A stretch of DNA of 64,000 nucleotides, taken from Psychrosphaera haliotis (GTDB taxonomy: Bacteria; Pseudomonadota; Gammaproteobacteria; Enterobacterales; Alteromonadaceae). This document shows, in pieces, positions 9,102 through 16,340 of this stretch (the stretch's first letter is position 1; the number at the start of each line of letters is the position of its first letter). The DNA is taken from NCBI RefSeq assembly GCF_039523615.1, contig NZ_BAAAFQ010000011.1, forward strand, positions 124,001-188,000. The letters run 5' to 3'. Both the position numbers and the translations under genes were made by a program. Below the pieces are notes generated by a model. It saw nothing but the letters and a program-made list of their open reading frames with translations, had not been told where the DNA came from and ran no database searches.

Positions 9102-9815
9102 TTATTCTTCTGCACCAGCCACTTGCTCATCACGAGTCATTGCGTTGCCTCGTCTAAGTGACGCTACTTTTAGTTTATATTGCAATTCATCTATCTCTGA
9201 TTGGAAAAACATAAGGTCTTCCGCTCTTTGTTTTTGGATTATAGAAACGACGTGTTCAAGGTCTTCTTGTCTTTCCGTACGACCACTTTCAATAAGATAA
9301 TTTGCCAGCGAAACGGTACTTTCCGTTTGATTTGCCTCTAGTTGCTTAATGGCCAATGTTAGCTGTGCTCTGTTCTCGTTTATTAAAGTATTCATTTGTT
9401 GTTGAAGCTTTTGTGTTTGCTCTTGTTGCCACTGTTGCTTTTGCTCCGAAGCGGTTAAAAGCTTAACGCTCCCTTCTTTCCACTGTAGCTTTAGGTCAAA
9501 TACAAACATGGTGCAAATAACCAGAGATACGGACATGGCAAAAGCAGACATACCTTGTGGCCACCAGCTAAAAACACCTTTACGTGAATCTTCAGAATTG
9601 TGACCTGAAAAGGTAGAAGCTCGGTCCCATGAAGGCACTTCTATAGATTCATCAAACGCTCTTCCACTCGCTGATAGCGCATTTATTAACTCTATTTTTT
9701 CTTTGTATTCCGCAGAGCTATTCAAACGCTCAAACTCCAGTGGAGTTAAGGTTTCGCCATTTGACCAAGCTACGAATAATGCTTCTAATGCTTGGCTTTT
9801 TTTATCATGCTGCAT
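9102..9815 (-). CDS. Putative membrane anti-sigma factor with periplasmic coiled coil
   Basis: The start overlaps the sigma-factor stop by 11 nt, the usual arrangement for a sigma/anti-sigma pair. Residues 1-85 would be cytosolic and contain the segment TLTPLEFERLNSSAEYKEKI, resembling the helical start of anti-sigma domains, but with no zinc-binding HxxxCxxC motif. One membrane span lies at about 88-107 and a Gln/Glu-rich coiled coil at about 122-220 would be periplasmic. Assignment as anti-sigma rests on position and topology, not on a recognised domain. A periplasmic coiled coil next to a secreted coiled-coil protein suggests direct interaction. Confidence 0.65.
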   Translation of the reverse strand: MQHDKKSQALEALFVAWSNGETLTPLEFERLNSSAEYKEKIELINALSASGRAFDESIEVPSWDRASTFSGHNSEDSRKGVFSWWPQGMSAFAMSVSLVICTMFVFDLKLQWKEGSVKLLTASEQKQQWQQEQTQKLQQQMNTLINENRAQLTLAIKQLEANQTESTVSLANYLIESGRTERQEDLEHVVSIIQKQRAEDLMFFQSEIDELQYKLKVASLRRGNAMTRDEQVAGAEE

Positions 9816-10365
9816 AGTCGCTGCCTTTTAGTAGTTGTTTTAACTTTGCCAAACTTGCGTAAAATTTAGATTTTACTGTGTTGCTCGACAGCCCCATTTG
9901 GTGGGCGATTTGTTCAAATGTCAGTTGCTGAAATATTTTTAATTCCACGATTAGTTTTTGTTCAAAACTTAAAGTACTTAATAACACCCTTAATCCTTCG
10001 CTATCCTGCAACTGCTCCAAACTTATAGCTGGGCAATCAGTAGAGCCATCACTTTCAATATCATCAGGTTCTTCACCGTCATGGATTACTATTCTTTTAC
10101 GCCTATAAAAATCCATACACTTGTAATAGGCCATGGAAAGTAGCCATGTCTTAAAGCTGCTTTGCTGTTTAAAGTCAGCAAGATTTCGGCAAACAGAAAC
10201 AAATGTCTCTTGCATTAAATCTAAAGCATCTGCCTGGTTATTCGTCATTCTTAACGTATAACCATAAAGCACCTTTTCATGACGTTTAACTAACTTGCAC
10301 CAGGCCGACTGACTGCCATTCAGCGCCTTTGCAATTAATGTTTTGTCATCTTGATTTAAAAACAA
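9805..10365 (-). CDS. ECF-type RNA polymerase sigma-70 factor
   Basis: Alternative sigma factor of 186 residues. Region 2 spans about 20-85 and includes the core-binding ADALDLMQETFVSVCR segment and the -10 recognition stretch SFKTWLLSMAYYKCMDFYRR; region 4 is at about 125-180, ending in the helix-turn-helix SFEQIAHQMGLSSNTVKSK-like stretch. The start is a TTG at 10365 with AAGGA 5 nt upstream; no in-frame ATG lies nearby. The regulon is unknown. It is probably autoregulated, since a hexanucleotide microsatellite and a short promoter-like region precede it. Confidence 0.9.
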   Translation of the reverse strand: MFLNQDDKTLIAKALNGSQSAWCKLVKRHEKVLYGYTLRMTNNQADALDLMQETFVSVCRNLADFKQQSSFKTWLLSMAYYKCMDFYRRKRIVIHDGEEPDDIESDGSTDCPAISLEQLQDSEGLRVLLSTLSFEQKLIVELKIFQQLTFEQIAHQMGLSSNTVKSKFYASLAKLKQLLKGSDYAA

Positions 10366-10463
10366 AGCAGTCCTTATTTATTATTTTTAGGTATAACCGT
10401 TATCTTTGTATCTATAGTCGCGGCACGATGCAAAAAAGTTTAACTTTTTTATCTTTTCTTTTT
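10366..10463 (-). promoter_or_regulatory. Likely promoter region of the ECF sigma operon
   Basis: Between the microsatellite and the TTG start the minus strand carries TTAAACTT followed about 17 nt later by CGACTATA, a spacing and an AAC/CGA pattern like ECF promoters. An alternative housekeeping reading is TTGCAT, 17 nt, TACAAA. Either is weak; the call is only that the operon promoter should be here. Confidence 0.3.
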
Positions 10464-10535
10464 GATTTTGATTTTGATTTTGATTTTGATTTTGATTTTG
10501 ATTTTGATTTTGATTTTGATTTTGATTTTGATTTT
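10464..10535. repeat. Hexanucleotide microsatellite, 12 perfect copies of GATTTT
   Basis: Twelve uninterrupted GATTTT units (AAAATC on the minus strand) lie about 100 nt upstream of the sigma-factor start. The A-rich strand is the coding strand of the sigma operon, so the array sits where an UP element or upstream promoter spacing would be. Long perfect 6-mers are prone to slippage, hence possible phase variation of transcription rather than of frame. An open frame through it, reading alternating Phe-Asp, is an artefact. Confidence 0.95.
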
Positions 10536-10650
10536 TTACAAAACAAGCTATTTGAATTGGAGCGAGGAATGAAAGTAACTAAAGATATAAACTGTTGCGT
10601 ACTCTAGAAAGATTGTCGGCTACTAGGTTGATTACAATATGACCGCATAA

Positions 10651-10680
10651 AAAAGCCAGCTCGAGGCTGGCTTTAAAAAA
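10651..10680 (-). terminator. Intrinsic terminator after the PstS-like gene
   Basis: AAAGCCAGC (10652-10660), 5-nt loop, GCTGGCTTT (10666-10674): a perfect 9-bp stem. It is flanked by A6 on the right and A on the left in the plus strand, so it has a T-tract in the minus direction, ending the porin/PstS-like unit. Confidence 0.85.
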
Positions 10681-10697
10681 ACGTTATTAAATTCACG

Positions 10698-11120
10698 TTA
10701 AAAATTTAAAACGACTTTCACCGTACTATCCACTAACGAGTCATCAATGATTCCTATTGCATTAGGAGTACTGCCAACAAACGCTTTTACTTGTTCTGAA
10801 TTATTATATTCCACTGGAGGTACAGCCCGTCCGGTAAACGCCATTTTCGCCCAATACGCGGCATATTGAGGTTCCGACTTATTGAGTACTTCACTATTAA
10901 AACTCTCTCGTATATTGCTACCTGCAATAAGGGTGGTTAATTCAGCTCTATTTCCGTTGCTAAATGCACCTTTTTTACCAAGATATAATTTTTTGATGTC
11001 GCTAATAGATACTTTGCTGCTGTTGCCCGCATTTACGACAACAACATTGCCGGCAATAGAACTTAACGATGTTAAAAGCAGAACCAATGTAATAATTGTT
11101 AATTTGTTAAATTTCATCAT
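10698..11120 (-). CDS. Small PstS-like periplasmic phosphate-binding-fold protein
   Basis: A 140-residue protein with a Sec signal peptide (about residues 1-23) followed by a single lobe of the type II periplasmic binding fold. Family marks are the VSISDIKKLYLGKK segment and the later PNAIGIIDDSL stretch, as in PstS-like proteins. True PstS is more than twice as long, so this is the short family found beside porins in marine gammaproteobacteria; ligand and role are not established. It starts 12 nt after the porin stop with a strong AGGGGG ribosome site, so the two are cotranscribed. Confidence 0.75.
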   Translation of the reverse strand: MMKFNKLTIITLVLLLTSLSSIAGNVVVVNAGNSSKVSISDIKKLYLGKKGAFSNGNRAELTTLIAGSNIRESFNSEVLNKSEPQYAAYWAKMAFTGRAVPPVEYNNSEQVKAFVGSTPNAIGIIDDSLVDSTVKVVLNF

Positions 11121-11131
11121 TGGCCCCCTTT

Positions 11132-12325
11132 CTAAAACATAAAGTCTAAGGAAACAAAAAATGCCGTGCTATCGGTATTTCCGTCTTGGTTTTCATCGAT
11201 ATAGACTGCAGCATCACCATCATCGTTAAACTGAAGTAATTCAAACTTCAACGCCGAATAAGGTGTCAAGTTGTACCTAGCGCCAATACCTATAGAGTTG
11301 TAATCATCATCTAAGCTGCCGGTTTCAGCATCTTCAAAACCAGCACTAACTCCGCCTGGTGCTATAAACCTGAAATCACCTTCAAACTGTGAATAAAAGA
11401 TGTAAGGAGTCCAATGTTCATCTAAACGATATGCGAATGAAACAAACCAAGAAGTATAAATATTATCGTAGTTATTCCATTCAATCATGGCCAACACTTC
11501 GTCTTGATCGTATTGAAACGATATATCTAGGAATTCTGTATCCAACCACTCTCCACCAAATGCAGGATTAGATGGATATTGCCCTTCGGAATACGACGTG
11601 AACTTTTCTTCACCCTGCAAGTATGACAAACGAAGCGTCAGAGCATCATAATTTGAATCTAAAACAACGCCCATCATGTCTTTATAGTCTTTTGTTGTGC
11701 GAATTCCTCTTAAACCTCTGAAGTTACCATTGTCATCATAAAGCTGTTCACCCTTATACTGATCGATTAGCGTAATTAGCTTATTTGGATCTGTATTTTT
11801 TTTACCCGTATACAGTTTTAAATGCGAAGTCACTTCATCAAAGTCAAAGTTCATATCAATACTTATACCCTGATAATTAGTAAGCGCTAGTGAATATGCA
11901 TCGGAAGGAACTCGAAGCCAAGGGTAGGTCAATCCAACATCCATATAGTCAGAAAAATGATAAACCGGCAATCTCATTTGCCCGGCTTTAATGCTAGTGT
12001 CGGGAGTAATATCGTAAGTTGCATATAACCACTCTAAATTAGGCTCAAAGTCATTTACCCCTCTCACCAAAACTTGACCCGTAACACTTAACTTATCTGT
12101 AGCTACATACCTTGTCTGAACGGCTACTTTGGACTCGCTTTGCAGCTCAATACCATTACTATACTGTCCTGCACCTTCAGGTAACCTCGCCCAATACCCG
12201 TCACCGTCAATAACAATACCGCCAACAATACTGCCAAAGCCCGAGATTCTAATTTTATCGTTTGCTTCAACCTGTGTTGCTGATAAGCCTAGTAAAATTA
12301 AAAGTGCTCCACCTGCTTTTTTCAT
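11132..12325 (-). CDS. Outer-membrane porin-like beta-barrel protein
   Basis: A 397-residue protein with a signal peptide ending near residue 22 (VEA before NDKI), alternating beta-strand composition, many aromatic residues and a terminal Phe (DFMF end), as required for assembly of outer-membrane barrels. The GNFRGLRGIR loop and the repeated SFQYDQDEV / FVSFAYRLDE strands resemble porins of the Shewanella/Colwellia type. No specific solute can be read from the sequence. It heads a two-gene unit with the PstS-like protein, which may bind the same solute or assist the porin. Confidence 0.75.
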   Translation of the reverse strand: MKKAGGALLILLGLSATQVEANDKIRISGFGSIVGGIVIDGDGYWARLPEGAGQYSNGIELQSESKVAVQTRYVATDKLSVTGQVLVRGVNDFEPNLEWLYATYDITPDTSIKAGQMRLPVYHFSDYMDVGLTYPWLRVPSDAYSLALTNYQGISIDMNFDFDEVTSHLKLYTGKKNTDPNKLITLIDQYKGEQLYDDNGNFRGLRGIRTTKDYKDMMGVVLDSNYDALTLRLSYLQGEEKFTSYSEGQYPSNPAFGGEWLDTEFLDISFQYDQDEVLAMIEWNNYDNIYTSWFVSFAYRLDEHWTPYIFYSQFEGDFRFIAPGGVSAGFEDAETGSLDDDYNSIGIGARYNLTPYSALKFELLQFNDDGDAAVYIDENQDGNTDSTAFFVSLDFMF

Positions 12326-12397
12326 GCGTTCTCCAATAATCTAAAAACCTTTATGGAGTATAGACAAGATTCAAAAACCTGAATTTCAAAGCAAAAA

Positions 12398-12421
12398 AAA
12401 ACCGCAAAAATATGCGGTTTT
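12398..12421 (-). terminator. Intrinsic terminator after ilvE
   Basis: AAAACCGCA, 6-nt loop, TGCGGTTTT: a 9-bp stem directly downstream of the ilvE stop on the minus strand, followed there by a run of T (A8 in the plus strand at 12393-12400). Confidence 0.8.
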
Positions 12422-12442
12422 CTTATCAAAAAGTAGATGGTT

Positions 12443-13375
12443 TTATTTGACTGGCGTTAACCAACCCCATTTATCTTCTGTTGTGCCGTTAAACAAGCCA
12501 AAGAATGCATCTTGAACTTGTTTAGTGATTGGGCCACGTTTGCCTTCGCCAACATTAATGCCATCAACACTGCGAACTGGAGTAACTTCAGCAGCAGTAC
12601 CACACATTAATATTTCGTCAGCTAAATACAGTGCTTCACGAGGAATATTTTGTTCACGAACTTCATAACCCATATCGCGCAATAACGTCATAATAGTATC
12701 GCGAGTAATACCTGGTAAAATTGCCGCTGTTACCGGTGTTGTGGTTACAATATTGTTGCGAATAACAAATAAGTTTTCACCTGCACCTTCAGATACCATG
12801 CCGTTTACATCAAGGGCGATACCTTCACCGTAACCGTGACGACGCGCTTCCATTGAAATTAGCTGCGATGACAAATAGTTACCACCGGCTTTAGCGCCTG
12901 TAGGCATAGTGTTAGCAGCTAAGCGATTCCAGCTTGAAACACCAGCATCTACGCCTTTTTCTAAGGCTTCTTCACCTAAGTATGCGCCCCATTCCATTGC
13001 TGCTACTAAAACATCTGCTTCAGTATTAAATGGTACGGCTAAACCTAAACCAATTTCGCCATAAAAGGCTGCAGGTCTTAGGTATGCTGATTTAAAGCCA
13101 TTTTTAACAACAACGTCTTTTTGTGCTTGATTCATTTCTTCATGTGTAAAAGGAATGGTCATGCGATAGATTTTTGCTGAATCGAATAAACGACGAGTGT
13201 GATCGTCAAGACGGAAAATACAAGTGCCTTTGTCCGGCGTATTATAGGCGCGAACACCTTCAAATACTGACGAGCCATAGTGAATTGCGTGACTTAATAC
13301 GTGAACTTTTGCGTCTGCAAAAGGAATGAGTTTACCGTTAAACCAAATAGTTTCTGCTGATGATGGTAATGCCAT
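12443..13375 (-). CDS. ilvE: Branched-chain amino-acid aminotransferase
   Basis: Last step of Leu, Ile and Val synthesis: PLP-dependent transfer of the amino group from glutamate to the keto acids. Residues such as the HAIHYGSSVFEGVRAY block near 29-44 and the PLP lysine in GAKAGGNY (about K162) identify fold type IV IlvE. I start at ATG 13375 (310 residues): GGAGG sits 8 nt upstream, whereas the longer frame would begin with a TTG that overlaps the ribosome site itself. It is a monocistronic gene with its own terminator. Confidence 0.95.
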   Translation of the reverse strand: MALPSSAETIWFNGKLIPFADAKVHVLSHAIHYGSSVFEGVRAYNTPDKGTCIFRLDDHTRRLFDSAKIYRMTIPFTHEEMNQAQKDVVVKNGFKSAYLRPAAFYGEIGLGLAVPFNTEADVLVAAMEWGAYLGEEALEKGVDAGVSSWNRLAANTMPTGAKAGGNYLSSQLISMEARRHGYGEGIALDVNGMVSEGAGENLFVIRNNIVTTTPVTAAILPGITRDTIMTLLRDMGYEVREQNIPREALYLADEILMCGTAAEVTPVRSVDGINVGEGKRGPITKQVQDAFFGLFNGTTEDKWGWLTPVK

Positions 13376-13506
13376 GGATTTTTCCTCCAATTTTTATTTG
13401 GCGCAATTCTGCCTTATCAAATTGGGAATAGCACTGTTTGAAGAAAAATGGTGGCAAAAAATAACGGCTCTGTTGTCAGCATTTTTTACCACCTTGGTTA
13501 TATCTT

Positions 13507-14376
13507 TTATTTTTTAAGGAGTTGGAAGTCCCCATCTAGCAATGCTGGCAAGCCTGTCGGCCCAATATAATGTAACGTGCCAGTAGCGACCATCACTGAC
13601 TTTTCTTTTAAAAGAGGGTTGAGCTTTTTCTGCCACGCGACATTTCGCTCAATAAGTAATACGTTTTCTAATGCTTTGTCATAATCAGTTTGCTTTAACG
13701 TAGTATCGTAAATCTTTTCAAACGCCGATATATCGCTGTTAATCCATGCCTCTAACATTACTTGAGGCATATCTGACATGGTATTTAACTCTTCAAGGGT
13801 ATCTAACAACATATCGTTGTAATCTATAGAATCATTATTATCAAATAGGCGATTAAATATATTCAGTTGCTGCTCAAAGGTTTCTAGTTCAAGTATGGTT
13901 TTATTGTGCTTTTTTGCATGTTCAATAATTTGCTGATCGATACCATGCTCAGCAACCAAGCCCATTTTTTGATAAGACATTTGAACCATCATGACGGCTA
14001 GCATCCAAGGCTTAAACTGTTCGTACTGGAAAATCTCACCACCAAACTGCTGTAAGTAACGATTAACTTTAGTGGCGACAACCGGTGATATTAACTGTGT
14101 AACCGTGGTTCCTCTTGGCAACATAGCAAGTTCCATCACTATTTGCTGTTGTTGCAATGCCGACACGTTCGCTAAATCCACTTCAACAGCAACAACATCT
14201 ACCGCTTCAATGCGCTTTTTTAATTGCTCTGACAATTCTTTTAATCGTTCGTCACCAACATGAATGGTGCCAACCAAGTAATCATCTTTATATTCGCCAG
14301 TACCTTGCCAAGTTGGTTCAGCACTTGTGTTAATAGAAAATAATGTGAACGCTAATACTAAAGCTATTTTATTCAT
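13507..14376 (-). CDS. TraB/GumN family protein, probably periplasmic
   Basis: Member of the TraB/GumN (PF01963) family, putative metal-dependent proteases related to Tiki. The 289-residue protein from ATG 14376 has a signal peptide (about 1-19, ending TSA), then the family's first motif YLVGTIHVGD near residue 36 and the closing MVATGTLHYIGPTGL motif near the C-terminus, both with the conserved metal-site His. A GTG at 14385 overlapping the coaD stop (GTGA) is an alternative start. It follows coaD directly, so the two are cotranscribed. Substrate unknown. Confidence 0.85.
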   Translation of the reverse strand: MNKIALVLAFTLFSINTSAEPTWQGTGEYKDDYLVGTIHVGDERLKELSEQLKKRIEAVDVVAVEVDLANVSALQQQQIVMELAMLPRGTTVTQLISPVVATKVNRYLQQFGGEIFQYEQFKPWMLAVMMVQMSYQKMGLVAEHGIDQQIIEHAKKHNKTILELETFEQQLNIFNRLFDNNDSIDYNDMLLDTLEELNTMSDMPQVMLEAWINSDISAFEKIYDTTLKQTDYDKALENVLLIERNVAWQKKLNPLLKEKSVMVATGTLHYIGPTGLPALLDGDFQLLKK

Positions 14377-14381
14377 TAATA

Positions 14382-14861
14382 TCACTTCTTAAACTTATTA
14401 ATTAATGCTTGTTTTACCACATCAGGAACAAAAGCAGAAACATCGCCGTAATGCGCCGCAACATCTCTAACTATGGTTGACGAGATATGACTAGTTTCAG
14501 AGCTTGGCGTTAACAATACACTTTCTAAGTCTGCATTTAACTTACGATTCACCGTCGCAAGCTGATATTCATATTCAAAATCGGCTACCGCTCTCACCCC
14601 TCGAATGAGTACAGTGGCATTTTTTTGTTGCGCATAGTCTGCTAACAAACCTTCAAAACCCTCAACTTCAATATTCGTTAAATCCGATACTGAAGACTTC
14701 ACTAATTCGACACGCTCTTCTAGCGTAAATAGTGGCTGTTTTCTTGAGCTCATGGCGATTGAGATGATTACTTTATCGAACAACTTTGCTGAGCGCCTAA
14801 TGAGGTCGATATGACCATTGGTAATTGGATCAAAAGTACCTGGATAAATTGCTGTAACCAT
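14382..14861 (-). CDS. coaD: Phosphopantetheine adenylyltransferase
   Basis: Transfers AMP from ATP to 4'-phosphopantetheine to make dephospho-CoA, the penultimate step of CoA synthesis. The 159 residues show the nucleotidyltransferase motif GTFDPITNGH (8-17) and the second motif ISSTIVRD near 127-134, both complete. Length is typical. In many gammaproteobacteria coaD sits beside waaA; here the LPS genes lie nearby but separate. It leads a unit with the TraB/GumN gene. Confidence 0.97.
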   Translation of the reverse strand: MVTAIYPGTFDPITNGHIDLIRRSAKLFDKVIISIAMSSRKQPLFTLEERVELVKSSVSDLTNIEVEGFEGLLADYAQQKNATVLIRGVRAVADFEYEYQLATVNRKLNADLESVLLTPSSETSHISSTIVRDVAAHYGDVSAFVPDVVKQALINKFKK

Positions 14862-15004
14862 TAAATGAAATTCCTAAATAAGACTGTGCTTTTTGCACTA
14901 TATCACCAATATTGGATTCGGTTAAAACCTTGGCTTTGTGATTACCTAAAAAAGCAATATGAAGAAAACAAGTAGAGCTAATGATCTAATTTGTGGTTAA
15001 ATAC

Positions 15005-15016
15005 GAGTAATTACTC
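15005..15016. promoter_or_regulatory. 12-bp palindrome in the coaD/TetR divergent region
   Basis: GAGTAATTACTC is a perfect palindrome 69 nt before the TetR-family gene. TetR proteins bind palindromes near their own promoter, so it is a candidate operator; no experimental or family consensus supports it. Confidence 0.3.
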
Positions 15017-15084
15017 CGTCTCCTTTTTTAATTGATACTAAGGGATGGTTCATTGGCCAAGATGGCTAATCACAGAGACAGATT

Positions 15085-15729
15085 ATGAAAACAAAAGATC
15101 GTATAATTCAAGCTAGTTTAGAATTGTTTAATGCCCATGGCGAACGCAATGTAACGACTAACCACATTGCATCTCACTTAAATATTAGTCCAGGCAACCT
15201 TTACTATCATTTCAGAAATAAAGAAGAAATCATTCGTAATATTTTTGAAAAATATGTCCAGCACATGGAAGTCTCATTTGAACCGGTAAAGCCAAGTGAA
15301 GATGCCGTTGAATTTTTATCTAACTATTTAGATGCCGTTTTCTCAGCACTTTTCCATTTCAGCTTTTTGTACGACAACTTACCTGTCATTATGGCTCGTG
15401 ATCCTGAGTTAAAGTCTCAGTATTTGGAAATCCATAATAAAATGATGGATAAAATCAATGCACTGGTACTTGGTTTGCAAAGTGCTGAAGTCATTAATAT
15501 AGATCATGACGACGTGGACGATTTTTCTAATATCATTAAGCAACAAGTTACCTTTTGGATTAGCTACTGTAAGACTAGTCAAGAAGATACGTCTATCACG
15601 GATGAGTTAATTTATAACGGCTTGTTAAAAGTACTACTATTATTTAAGCCATATGTCACACCAGAATTTACTGACGTAGTTAAAGACTTAACGGCTCGTT
15701 ATAAGTCTTTGGCCAACGTAGAATCTTAA
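15085..15729 (+). CDS. TetR-family transcriptional regulator
   Basis: A 214-residue regulator with an N-terminal TetR helix-turn-helix (about 5-52) containing TTNHIASHLNISPGNLYYHFRNKEEI, the classic recognition helix pattern, and an all-helical C-terminal ligand domain rich in aromatic residues. Its ligand cannot be told. It ends 14 nt before gmhA, so it is probably cotranscribed with the heptose genes, an unusual partner for gmhA-hldE. It might control the operon or simply share the transcript. Confidence 0.85.
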   Translation: MKTKDRIIQASLELFNAHGERNVTTNHIASHLNISPGNLYYHFRNKEEIIRNIFEKYVQHMEVSFEPVKPSEDAVEFLSNYLDAVFSALFHFSFLYDNLPVIMARDPELKSQYLEIHNKMMDKINALVLGLQSAEVINIDHDDVDDFSNIIKQQVTFWISYCKTSQEDTSITDELIYNGLLKVLLLFKPYVTPEFTDVVKDLTARYKSLANVES

Positions 15730-15743
15730 TTTAGAGGCACATA

Positions 15744-16325
15744 ATGTTTGATTTAAAAGCTTGCTACCATGCAAACCTTAAGCAACACCTAGAGTTATTC
15801 CAACAAATGGAAGTTTATTTGCCACAAGCAGAAGAGTTGGCAAATGCCTGCTTTAAAGCATTAAACAACGGCGGAAAAATCGTATTTTTTGGCAATGGTG
15901 GAAGCGCCGCAGATAGCCAACATTTAGCTGCTGAGTTTGTTGTTCGCTTTAAAAAAGAGCGTCGCGCATTGGCCTCTATTGCCTTAACAACTGATACTTC
16001 AATTTTAACCGCAAACGCCAATGATTACTCTTTTGACTCAGTGTTTTCACGTCAAGTTGAAGCATTAGTTAAAGAACAAGATGTGGTGATTGGTTTAACC
16101 ACCAGCGGCACAAGCAAAAACATAAACCTTGCACTAGAAGCGGCTAATGAACTTGGCGCTTATACTGTTGCGTTAACTGGTCGTGATGGTGGTGCAGTAA
16201 AAGATATTGCTACGTTACCTATTATTATCAAAAACGACATCACAGCTCGTATTCAAGAAGCTCACATGTTTATTGGTCATTGGTTGTGTGAAGCCATTGA
16301 CGAACTTGTTACTCAAAACGACTAA
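15744..16325 (+). CDS. gmhA: Sedoheptulose-7-phosphate isomerase
   Basis: First step of ADP-L-glycero-D-manno-heptose synthesis: sedoheptulose 7-phosphate to D-glycero-D-manno-heptose 7-phosphate. The 193-residue SIS-domain protein has the substrate loop GNGGSAADSQHLAAEF (from about residue 50), the TTDTSILTANAND stretch and RIQEAHMFIGH near 170-180, all GmhA-specific residues; the related replication protein DiaA lacks the catalytic pattern. GAGG ribosome site upstream. It is followed by hldE, the next two enzymes of the same pathway. Confidence 0.93.
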   Translation: MFDLKACYHANLKQHLELFQQMEVYLPQAEELANACFKALNNGGKIVFFGNGGSAADSQHLAAEFVVRFKKERRALASIALTTDTSILTANANDYSFDSVFSRQVEALVKEQDVVIGLTTSGTSKNINLALEAANELGAYTVALTGRDGGAVKDIATLPIIIKNDITARIQEAHMFIGHWLCEAIDELVTQND

Positions 16326-16340
16326 AATTCGGAATTCTTA

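Noticed and set aside
10329..10607. Plus-strand open frame with a long Phe-Asp repeat
   Set aside because: It is the translation of the GATTTT microsatellite, overlaps the sigma-factor start on the other strand, and has no family likeness.
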